Source: Xanthomonas massiliensis (GTDB lineage: Bacteria; Pseudomonadota; Gammaproteobacteria; Xanthomonadales; Xanthomonadaceae). Taken from it: DNA of 64,000 nt. The stretch spans positions 186,001 through 250,000 of the forward strand of contig NZ_FCOY01000007.1 in NCBI RefSeq assembly GCF_900018785.1, written 5' to 3'. Below the pieces are notes generated by a model. The model had not been told where the DNA came from and did not search any database. It saw nothing but the letters and a program-made list of their open reading frames with translations. This document shows, piece by piece, positions 54,060 through 62,545 of the stretch (position 1 is its first letter; each line of letters starts with the position of its first letter). Position numbers and translations under genes: made by a program.

Positions 54060-57000
54060 TTCCCACCCCTCTTCTCCAACTCGACTTTGGCCTTGTCCGA
54101 AGGTGGCACATATACTGGAATACTGTATTTACCCGACCCCCAAGTCTTGTCGGTAGCATCGCGAATATTCACGCCATTAATAACAGTACCCACTGCCGGC
54201 AACCACTGCATGTATGCGCTGTGGGAAGCCGGGAAACTACCCTTGTTTTTCTCACCCGTTGCCGGATTCCCACCAAGAATCACGGGAATACGCCCCACAA
54301 GATCGGTTGGATGCGTCGCCTGATATTGCGTGGACATGCCGCCACTGATGATGTAGCCAATATCCGCCGACTCCTGGGCATTGGCTGCGGCCCCAAAGAA
54401 ATACACACTTCCGATGGCTACATTTTTTTCATCTCGCCGCTTCAGATCACCCACTGCATTAATCCACGTCATACTTCCACGACTGTGGTTGACGCTATCC
54501 ACCACGGCACCTTCCAATTTAGCTTTCTTCAGGAACTCCTGATTCATTTCTTCAGCACTAGTCAGCGGCAATGCCCCACCCATCCAATCATTTAGCTTGT
54601 CGTAACCGGCATACAGTATTTCGGCCACAGGACTTCCAGTCTTTGGATTCAAGATGAAGTACACGCCCTCCTTGTTGACTTCGCTGAGATTCTGCTTTGC
54701 TCCATTGACAAGAGCATATTCCTCTTCATTGAAGATGCCATTGTTGAATACGTAAATCTTGCCATCGACCACCTTGACCTGATCCAGCGTCACTTCCTGC
54801 TTCGTACAGTTAAGACTGTTGGCTTCACACTTCTGCAAGACGATCTTGCTGTCCGCCGAAGCCGCGCGATGCACCAGGTCCACCTGCGTCATGGTCTGGC
54901 CAATCAGGGCATCGCTCAAATCCGGGCCAGTAAACAGCGCCATCGCTGCGCTATCAAGCCACTTGGCACTCTTCTTTATCCCTGCAGCCTCCTCGTCCAA
55001 CCGTGAGGACTCCTCGGTATCAACGCCACCATTGGCCATCCGAATGGCGCGTGCCTCGTCCGCCTTGGCCTGTGCGTGCGCATACAGTTCGGCCTTGGCC
55101 TCCTGCCGGTTCTGGTCGAACGCCTGCGTCACCTGCACTTGCAGGTCCACTTCCTCCTGCACAGCCGCTGCATCGAACCGGTTGACCAGTGCTCCGCTAT
55201 TCTCGGCCACCTGATCGGTGCTTGTGGTCGTAGCCACTTCGGCCTTGACCTGTTCGATGGTCTTGCCGGTCGCCACCTGCCCATCGACGTCGGTGATGAT
55301 CAGATTCGTCGTATTGATACCACTGCGCGTGATGCTGCTCTGCTCATCGCTATCGTAGCCAAACCCCGCCGACTTGCTCGCGCTTGTGCCGCCGGGCTTT
55401 CCATTGGATGAGCCTTGTGCAAGTTCATGCTCTCCCTGCTCACCCTTGCCGTTGATGCCCACGCCACCACTCACTCCAAACCCCGTACCTTTGTACTCGG
55501 CCTGATTTTCGATGTCGCTGACGGTCAGCGTGCCGGTGCTGAGACGGTTGAGGCCGGCCGCTTCGGCCGCATCGGTGCTGGTGATGATGGCACCCTTCAG
55601 ATCCGTGTTGCCCACCACATTGACTGCATAACCGCCATCGCCCGCCAGAATGCCGCTCTGTTCGGTCACACTGGCGTAATTGGCGTCAATGTCCGACTGG
55701 TTGTAGCTGCCGCTGACCGACGCACCGTAACCCACTGTCACCTGGGCGCTGGCATTCATCTGCTTGCTCTTGTAGGTCTCCGTGTCCTGCAGGCTCTCGA
55801 TGAGAAGATCAGCGGCATTCACTTCCACACGATTCCCGCTGACTTGACCACCCCTGATACTGGTGGTTCCGCCGCTTATCAGTGTCGTCGTGCCACCGCT
55901 ACCCACGTGCGAATTGACCTGAGTAACGGTCTTTCCATCGCTGTTCCCCTTGCCCACGTTGCCACCAGCGGTAATGCCTGCCGCCCAACCGCTGGAACCG
56001 AAACTGATCCCGACGCCGGCATTCCAACCGCTGGACTTGTTCTCGGAATGTTGTTCGTAAGTACTCTGCGCCGCCACTATGTCGATGGCGTCTTCGGCAA
56101 ACAGGCCCGTTCCAGTACCGCCATAGATGTCTGAGCCCGATATCCGGATATCGGAGTCGCTCCCCCCTCCCGTCGCGAGGATGTCCACACGCCCTCCCGC
56201 CTTGACGGAACTTCCCACTACCTGACTGGAACTTGCGTTCATTTCATTCTTCGACTGCTGCGACCCGACAGTGATGGAAATGCTGGCCGCCTGACCACTC
56301 ATGGCGCTTGCCGCGGCACCCGCGGCTTGATAGGTATCGTAGGCCGCATTGGCCGCAGCCATTGCGTTGACACGAGAGTCCTTGCTTTGCCCCACAGTCT
56401 TGGCAGAGCGATAGGCACCCATTGCCGCATCCACCACTGGGGCAGAGGCACCGACGGTGAGACCACCCTGTTTCATTTTCTCGACGGAGTGGTAAGTCGA
56501 TGTGTCGTGGACCTCTTCGATATTGACTGCCTTTCCGCTGATCGCCACATTGCCCTCAAGCGAACTCACGGCCGAGCCCAGCACGTTTACTGTTTCACCC
56601 GCCACGATCATGGTGTCGCCCTGCAGGCTCCCGATCAGGCTGCCGGTGTGCGTGGTCTCGCTGATGTCCACATCGGTATCCATCTGCTGCTTGCCGATGG
56701 TGAAGCCAATTCCACCACCCCCGAACACCCCCGACTTCTTCACCGTCTTGTCGTGCGTCTCGGTGTGGGTGTTCTCGCCGGTGCCGATCGTCACGTCGCG
56801 ACCGGCCGCCAGCAGCACGTCGCCGGTGCCGGCGATCTGCGCCGCCGTCGCACTCAGGTCGCGGCCGGCCGCCACCTGCACCGTCTCGCCCGACAGCACC
56901 GTGCCGATCGCGTAGCTGTCGCTGTAGGCATCGTGGGTGGTCGTGGTCTTGCTCTTCAGGAACCCGGACTTCTTCGTCGTCTCGTCCACCGTCAGCGCAT

Positions 57001-60000
57001 GCTCTTCCTGCGCCGTGGTCAGGTTCACGTCGCGGCCGGCCGCCAGCGCGATGCCGCCGTCCTCGCTGATGACCGTGGCCGCCTGCAGGCCGATGTCCCG
57101 GCCCGCCAACAGGGCGATGTCGCCGCCGGCCTGGAACACCGTGCCGTGCACCGTCTCGTCCGAGGCCGACACGCCCAGGGCATGCTTGCCCCCGGTCGCC
57201 TGCGTGTCCAGGGTGGCCGTGTCGGTGGCCGCGGTGCTGTTGAGGTCGCGCCCAGCCTGCACCGCCAGCGCGTCGCCGGCCGAGATGTTCGCCGCCGCCA
57301 GGTTGACGTCGTTGCCGCCCAGCAGTGCGACGCTGCCGGCGCCTTGGATCGTCGTGCCCACCTCGCGGCTATCGCTGCTGCGGATGTAGTTCTTCTCGTC
57401 GTAGGTGCTGTCGCGGTCGTGCCGTTCGCTCACCGTGGTCAGGTTCAGGTCGCCCGCCGCGGCGATACTGGTGATGCCGTCGGTGCCGGCATTGCGGATC
57501 TGCGCCGCCTGCAGGGTCACGTCGCCGCCGGCGGCCACCGCCAGCACGCCGCTGCCGCCGGGACTGGTGACATACAGCCCGGCCACCCGGTCCAGCGTGG
57601 TCTGCGCGTAGCCGGCACCTGCCTGGGTCTGCGTGGTCGAGGCCACGGTGATGTCGCCGCCGGCCTGCACGCTCAGCAGGTCCGCCGCGGTGACGGTGGC
57701 GCCGATGACGTTGATGTCCTGCGTGGCCTGCAGCCCCACGCTCTGGCCGCTGATCGCGCCGCCCTGCAGGTTCTGGATGTTGGTGGCATCGATCGACACC
57801 ACCTGGCGCCCGGCGATCGTGCCGGTGTTGACCAGGTCCCCGCCCAGCTTCAAGTCGACGTTCTCGCCCGCCAGCAGCGCACCGTTGTCGTTCAGGTCGC
57901 CCGGACGCAGCCGTAGGTACACCTGCGGCACCAGCGCCGTGGTGGTGCTGCCGTCGGGCAGGGTCACCGTCTGCTCCACCAGCCACACGATGTCGCTGGT
58001 CAGCTGCGCCATCTGCTCCGCGCTCAGCGCCACGCCCGGGCGCAGGCCGTACTCCTCGGCGAAGGTGGCGCCGGCATCCATCAGCGCCTGGAACTGCTCC
58101 TCGTCGCTGGCGTAGCCCTCCAGGAAGCGGCGGCCGGTCAGCTGCCCGATCTGCTCGTTCACCAGGCGCTGTTCGTAGTAGCCATCGCCCAGGCGCTTCT
58201 GGGTGAGCGCCGGGTCGCTGCCGAGCAGGCCCAGCAGGTAGTCCGACCCCAGCCAGCTGCGGTAGTCGGCGAAGCGCGGGTCGGTCTCGACCAGGTAGCT
58301 GCCGCCGTTGGGCTTGACCGTGAACAGGCTGGCGGTCGGCAGCTTCGTGTCCAGCGTGGCGGCCACGATGGTGTCGGGGGAACCGTCGGCAGCAGAGGCC
58401 ACGGTGCGGCCCGCCACGCCGCCCTCGCCTTGCACCACATCGGGCCCTTCGCCGCTGCCGCCATGCGCGGCCTGCGGCCCCGCCACGGTGGCCGTGTCGG
58501 CGTCGCGGCCGGATATCGCGGCCGGGCCGGTGATCGTCGTGCCGCCCGGACCGGTGGGGCCGGTGCCCGGTCCATGCGGGTCCAGGCCGGCGATCGCGCC
58601 GCTGTCCTGCACGTTGGGCGCATCTCGCCCTTCGTTGAGGTTGCTCAGCTCGCCCACGTCTACCGTCAACGTGCCGCCGCTGGTGATGCTGCCGCCGATC
58701 TGGCCGATCACCTGGGAGATCGAGGGATTGCTCCAGGCCACGACGCTACCGCCGAAGGTGTGGCTGACGTTGTCGAAGTCGTAGGTCCGGTACAGTGTCT
58801 GCGCCAGGTTGGTGACGCTGGCCGCCGCGGTGAGGCCGACGATGTCCAGGTTGCCGCCGGCGGCGATGCTGCCATAGTGGTTCACCAGCTCGTCGGTGCC
58901 GATGCGCATCGCGCCGCCGGCGTGGATGATCGCGTCCGCGCCGACGCCCGGGGCGAGCACGTCCTCGGTCACCGTCTGCGTGGCGATGCGGTACTGCTCA
59001 TTGTTGCTGGTCGAATTGCCGCCGGTCCCATGGGGATTGGTCAGGATGTGGTCCGGATCGTCATAGTCGTGATAGGCCACCAGCTGCACGCAGTGGGTGG
59101 TGCAGGTGCCATAGGCGCTGGAATAGGTGAGCGTATCGCTGACATAGCTGAAAGCCGGCGAACCGGGTTCGATCTGCGACAGCTCGGCGAACGGGTCGTC
59201 CGCCCCATTGGCGACCTGGTCCGGATTGACCTGGTTGTCCTGCCGATCGAAGTAGTACAGGGTCACGGTCCCCGAATCCACGTCCAGCCGCGAACGCTCG
59301 CCACGCGCCCTGTACAGCGCGCCGCGCCCGAAGAAATAGGCGCTGGTCTGCGTCGTCAGCCGCACCACGGCACGATGTACGGTGTAGCCGTCCGGGGTGA
59401 CGTAGGGCTCGTCCTCGAGGATATCGGCCGGGTCGAGGTAGTAGATCTCGTAGGCGTTGTAGTTGCTGGTGCTGCGGATGTTCGAGGTGGCGTTCTCTCC
59501 GTTGTGCCACCATGCCGGCCGCTGCATCCTTACCGGATCCTTCACCGTCGTCGTCTGGGTGACGACCACGTTCTCGCGAATGTTATTGATCGCCTGCGAT
59601 TGGATATCCAGGTTGCCCGCGATCTCGATAGTGGAACTGAGGTTGTCGATCCGCTCGGCGATGCCGCTGGCGTGCAGGCTGGCATCGAGCGCACCGCCGA
59701 TGGCGGCGTTGCCGTCGCTGTAGACCAGGCCGCCGCCGGTATTGGCCAGCGTGTCCACGCCCAGGTCCAGCCGCTCGCGCGCGGCGATGGTCGCCGAGCG
59801 GGTCGTGCCGTCGAGGGTCTCGGCACGGTTGCGCAGTTCGCCGGCGTCGATCGCGATGTGGTCGCCGTACAGGCGTCCGCTGCCGACGTTGTCGAGCAGG
59901 CCCGCCTCCAGGTGCGCGATGGCGCCGTCGATCAGGCCGCGATTGGTCAGCGTGCCCCCGGCCACCAGGTGGGCCGTGCCGACGGCGGTGAGCTCGCCCT

Positions 60001-62545
60001 CGGCGGTGTTGTCGATCGTGTCGGCCTGCAGTTCCAGGTTGCCGGCCTGCACCAGGCCGGCATTGCGCAGGTCGCCGTCGGTGGTCAGCGACAGCGTGCC
60101 GTTGGCGGTGAGCTCGCCGGTATTGGTGAAATCCTCCTGCAGGACGAGCGTGGCGTCGCCCTGCGAGAGCACGCGGCCATCGCCGCCGAGCTGGCGCGCG
60201 GTCAAGCGCTGGTCGCCGCCGGACAGCAGCGTGCCGCCGGTGTTGGTCACCGCATCGGCGCGGACCTGCAGGTCGCCGCCGGAGGACACCTGGCCGGCCG
60301 TGTTGTCGAGCCTGCCGCCGAGCTGGAAGTCGGTACGGGTATCGGAGAGCACCTGTCCCTGGCGGTTGTCCAGGCTGCCGGCCTCGACGCGCAGCGCATC
60401 GGCCTGCAGGCCCAGCGGCGCGCCCGGCGTGGCGGACAGGGTGTCGCGGTTGTCGACGCTGGCGGCGGTCACCGCCAGCGCGTTGGCCGCGGCGACCAGG
60501 CCGCCGCGGTTGTCCAGCGCTCCGGAAAGCGCGAGCCGGGCATCGCCGCCGGCCTGCACCGCGCCGCCGGCGTTGGACAGGCGGTCGGCCTGCAGCGCCA
60601 GGCTGGCCGCACCGCCCAGCTGGCCGTCGAGGGTGTTGTCGATGGCGGCTGCCTGCAGGTGCACGTCGTCCTGCGCGAACACCACGCCGGCGCGGTTGTC
60701 GAAGTCGCCGGTGTGCAGGTCCATGCGCCCGGCACTGAGCAGGCCACCGGCGGTGCTGGAATCGCGGTTGGTCACCGTCTGCCCGCCGGTGTCCAGGGTC
60801 AGGTCGCCGGCCGACTGCACCAGCCCCCCGGTGTTGTGCACCGCGCCCGTGCTCAGGTCGAGATCGCCGTCCGTGCTGGCGAGCGTGCCCCCGCCGTTGT
60901 CCAGCAAGCGGCCACGGGTGTCGATCCGCACGTCGCCGCCGACGATCGTGCCGCCGGCGTTGGTCAGGCCGCTACTCGCCAGCACCAGCGAGTCCCCGGC
61001 CTGCAGGAGACCGTCGGTGTTGTCGATGCCCGTGACTGCAGTGCCTTCCAGTGCGCCGCCGGCACCCAGGGTCCCGGCGCGGTTGTCCAACGACTGCGCG
61101 GCGAATACCAGGTCGCCGCCGCTGGCGATCACGCCCGCTTCGCGGTTGTCCAGCAGGCCATCGACCGTGACCTGCAACTGCGACGTGCCGGCGGTCTGCA
61201 GGGCGCCGCCTCGATTGGACAGCGAGCCGGCGTGCACCGAGGCATCGCCTGCCGTCAGCAGGGTGCCGCCGCGGTTGTCCAACCCGGCAGCCACCTCGAA
61301 GACGCTGCGCTGCGCACCGGCCGCCTGCACGGTGCCCTGCGCGTTCGTGAACGTCGTCGCCTGCAGGGCGATGGCGCCGTTGCCGCCGATGGTGCCGGCG
61401 GTATTGTCCAGCGTGCCGCGTACCTGCAGGTCGAGCACGTCGGTACCGGTGGCCGCCAACTGGCCGCCGGCCGTGGTCAGGTCGCCGGTGGCGATGGCGA
61501 TGCGCTGGGCCGAGGTGACGCCTTCGGCCAGGTCGGTCGTCTCGCCGGCGATCGACAGCGACCCGTTGCTGACCAGGGTGCCGCCACGGCCGTCGAGCGT
61601 CACCGCCTCGATCGCCAGCGTGCCGTCGCCGGCCTGCTGCACCAGGCCGTCGATATTGACGAATCGATCGGCCGCCAGCGACAGGTCGCCATTGCCGGCC
61701 AGCGTGCCGTCGCGGTTGTCCAGCTCGCCGGTCACGCGCACCTGGTTGGCTGCGCCGCCGGTGGCGACGATCTGCCCGCCGCGGTTGTCCAGGCGGGCGG
61801 CGTCGATCACGATCCGGTCGGCGCTGAGGTTGCCCTGGCGGTGCGAGATATCGGTGGCCGTCAGGGCCAGCGTGCCGGCGGTGGCGATCGTGCCTTGGTC
61901 GCCCTGCAACCGGCCGGTGGCCACGTTCAGGCCCTGCGTGCCGGCCTGCTGGATCGCACCGCGCGTATTGAGCAGTTGGCCCGCCGCGATATCCAGCCGG
62001 TCCGCATTGCTCGCCAGGGTACCGTCGGTATTGTCCAGGGTACCGGCGACGTCGATGGTGGTGGCATCGGTACCCGCCGAGGTCAGCGTGCCTTCACGGT
62101 TGTCCAGCGAACCGGCCGCCACGTCCAGCGCGCCGTTGGCGGTGATCGCGCCGCCCGCGTTGTCGAGCGCCCCCAGCACCTGCAGCCGCAGGGCCTGTTC
62201 GCCGGTGGAGACCAGCGCGCCGCCGGCAGTGGTCAACGTGTCGGCCGCCACGTCGATGCGGTCGGCCTGCGTGACGCCGTTGCGCAGGTCGATGTCGCCG
62301 CCGGCCAGCGCCAGCGTACCGCCGCTACGGATGCTGCCGCCTTCACCCTGGAGCGTGCCGGCCTGCACGGACAACATTCCCTCCCCGGCATGCTCGATCG
62401 CGCCGCCGCGGTTGTCCAGCGTCGCGGCCACGAGTGTCAGCTCGCCCCCCCGCGGCAATCTGGCCCCGGGCACTGTTGTCCAGCCGGCCATCCACCGTAA
62501 CCTGCAGCGTGGCCTGCTCGGCCGCCAACAGGCTGCCGCCGGCAT
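54056..62545 (-). CDS. CdiA/FhaB-like haemagglutinin, downstream frame with lipase-like C-terminus
   Basis: The major part (about 2800 residues) of a giant two-partner-secreted adhesin/toxin; homology to the upstream frame begins near 62451. Order: FHA-1 beta-helix repeats (LDNRGGTL type); a Tyr-rich region (about 59.6–58.7 kb); a conserved block (RLGDGYYEQRLVNEQIGQLT; RPGVALSAEQMAQLTSDIVW) near 58.2–57.9 kb; FHA-2 repeats; then a low-GC C-terminus. The tip shows VDSVNHSRGSMTW (Ser at 54482–54484), THPTDLVGRIP (Asp at 54302–54304) and ASHSAYMQW (His at 54221–54223), an alpha/beta-hydrolase triad order. No VENN motif was seen. The lipoprotein gene overlaps by 4 nt. Function as a CDI toxin is inferred. 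Confidence 0.82.
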   Translation of the reverse strand: MPAAACWRPSRPRCRLRWMAGWTTVPGARLPRGGELTLVAATLDNRGGAIEHAGEGMLSVQAGTLQGEGGSIRSGGTLALAGGDIDLRNGVTQADRIDVAADTLTTAGGALVSTGEQALRLQVLGALDNAGGAITANGALDVAAGSLDNREGTLTSAGTDATTIDVAGTLDNTDGTLASNADRLDIAAGQLLNTRGAIQQAGTQGLNVATGRLQGDQGTIATAGTLALTATDISHRQGNLSADRIVIDAARLDNRGGQIVATGGAANQVRVTGELDNRDGTLAGNGDLSLAADRFVNIDGLVQQAGDGTLAIEAVTLDGRGGTLVSNGSLSIAGETTDLAEGVTSAQRIAIATGDLTTAGGQLAATGTDVLDLQVRGTLDNTAGTIGGNGAIALQATTFTNAQGTVQAAGAQRSVFEVAAGLDNRGGTLLTAGDASVHAGSLSNRGGALQTAGTSQLQVTVDGLLDNREAGVIASGGDLVFAAQSLDNRAGTLGAGGALEGTAVTGIDNTDGLLQAGDSLVLASSGLTNAGGTIVGGDVRIDTRGRLLDNGGGTLASTDGDLDLSTGAVHNTGGLVQSAGDLTLDTGGQTVTNRDSSTAGGLLSAGRMDLHTGDFDNRAGVVFAQDDVHLQAAAIDNTLDGQLGGAASLALQADRLSNAGGAVQAGGDARLALSGALDNRGGLVAAANALAVTAASVDNRDTLSATPGAPLGLQADALRVEAGSLDNRQGQVLSDTRTDFQLGGRLDNTAGQVSSGGDLQVRADAVTNTGGTLLSGGDQRLTARQLGGDGRVLSQGDATLVLQEDFTNTGELTANGTLSLTTDGDLRNAGLVQAGNLELQADTIDNTAEGELTAVGTAHLVAGGTLTNRGLIDGAIAHLEAGLLDNVGSGRLYGDHIAIDAGELRNRAETLDGTTRSATIAARERLDLGVDTLANTGGGLVYSDGNAAIGGALDASLHASGIAERIDNLSSTIEIAGNLDIQSQAINNIRENVVVTQTTTVKDPVRMQRPAWWHNGENATSNIRSTSNYNAYEIYYLDPADILEDEPYVTPDGYTVHRAVVRLTTQTSAYFFGRGALYRARGERSRLDVDSGTVTLYYFDRQDNQVNPDQVANGADDPFAELSQIEPGSPAFSYVSDTLTYSSAYGTCTTHCVQLVAYHDYDDPDHILTNPHGTGGNSTSNNEQYRIATQTVTEDVLAPGVGADAIIHAGGAMRIGTDELVNHYGSIAAGGNLDIVGLTAAASVTNLAQTLYRTYDFDNVSHTFGGSVVAWSNPSISQVIGQIGGSITSGGTLTVDVGELSNLNEGRDAPNVQDSGAIAGLDPHGPGTGPTGPGGTTITGPAAISGRDADTATVAGPQAAHGGSGEGPDVVQGEGGVAGRTVASAADGSPDTIVAATLDTKLPTASLFTVKPNGGSYLVETDPRFADYRSWLGSDYLLGLLGSDPALTQKRLGDGYYEQRLVNEQIGQLTGRRFLEGYASDEEQFQALMDAGATFAEEYGLRPGVALSAEQMAQLTSDIVWLVEQTVTLPDGSTTTALVPQVYLRLRPGDLNDNGALLAGENVDLKLGGDLVNTGTIAGRQVVSIDATNIQNLQGGAISGQSVGLQATQDINVIGATVTAADLLSVQAGGDITVASTTQTQAGAGYAQTTLDRVAGLYVTSPGGSGVLAVAAGGDVTLQAAQIRNAGTDGITSIAAAGDLNLTTVSERHDRDSTYDEKNYIRSSDSREVGTTIQGAGSVALLGGNDVNLAAANISAGDALAVQAGRDLNSTAATDTATLDTQATGGKHALGVSASDETVHGTVFQAGGDIALLAGRDIGLQAATVISEDGGIALAAGRDVNLTTAQEEHALTVDETTKKSGFLKSKTTTTHDAYSDSYAIGTVLSGETVQVAAGRDLSATAAQIAGTGDVLLAAGRDVTIGTGENTHTETHDKTVKKSGVFGGGGIGFTIGKQQMDTDVDISETTHTGSLIGSLQGDTMIVAGETVNVLGSAVSSLEGNVAISGKAVNIEEVHDTSTYHSVEKMKQGGLTVGASAPVVDAAMGAYRSAKTVGQSKDSRVNAMAAANAAYDTYQAAGAAASAMSGQAASISITVGSQQSKNEMNASSSQVVGSSVKAGGRVDILATGGGSDSDIRISGSDIYGGTGTGLFAEDAIDIVAAQSTYEQHSENKSSGWNAGVGISFGSSGWAAGITAGGNVGKGNSDGKTVTQVNSHVGSGGTTTLISGGTTSIRGGQVSGNRVEVNAADLLIESLQDTETYKSKQMNASAQVTVGYGASVSGSYNQSDIDANYASVTEQSGILAGDGGYAVNVVGNTDLKGAIITSTDAAEAAGLNRLSTGTLTVSDIENQAEYKGTGFGVSGGVGINGKGEQGEHELAQGSSNGKPGGTSASKSAGFGYDSDEQSSITRSGINTTNLIITDVDGQVATGKTIEQVKAEVATTTSTDQVAENSGALVNRFDAAAVQEEVDLQVQVTQAFDQNRQEAKAELYAHAQAKADEARAIRMANGGVDTEESSRLDEEAAGIKKSAKWLDSAAMALFTGPDLSDALIGQTMTQVDLVHRAASADSKIVLQKCEANSLNCTKQEVTLDQVKVVDGKIYVFNNGIFNEEEYALVNGAKQNLSEVNKEGVYFILNPKTGSPVAEILYAGYDKLNDWMGGALPLTSAEEMNQEFLKKAKLEGAVVDSVNHSRGSMTWINAVGDLKRRDEKNVAIGSVYFFGAAANAQESADIGYIISGGMSTQYQATHPTDLVGRIPVILGGNPATGEKNKGSFPASHSAYMQWLPAVGTVINGVNIRDATDKTWGSGKYSIPVYVPPSDKAKVELEKRGGK
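57586..58081. repeat. Segment of the main cdiA shared with an orphan module
   Basis: Partner of 52918–53413 (offset 4668 bp). Here it lies inside the continuous gene, so it is the probable recipient site for cassette exchange. Confidence 0.85.
61441..62045. repeat. Internal FHA-1 duplication, copy 1
   Basis: Resembles 62771–63375 at a constant offset of 1330 bp across about 600 bp, in coding terms AGETTDLAEGVTSAQRIAIA against AGETTDLAEGITSAQRIAIA. The period is three times 443 plus one, matching the one-base frame difference between the two halves of the gene. Confidence 0.75.
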
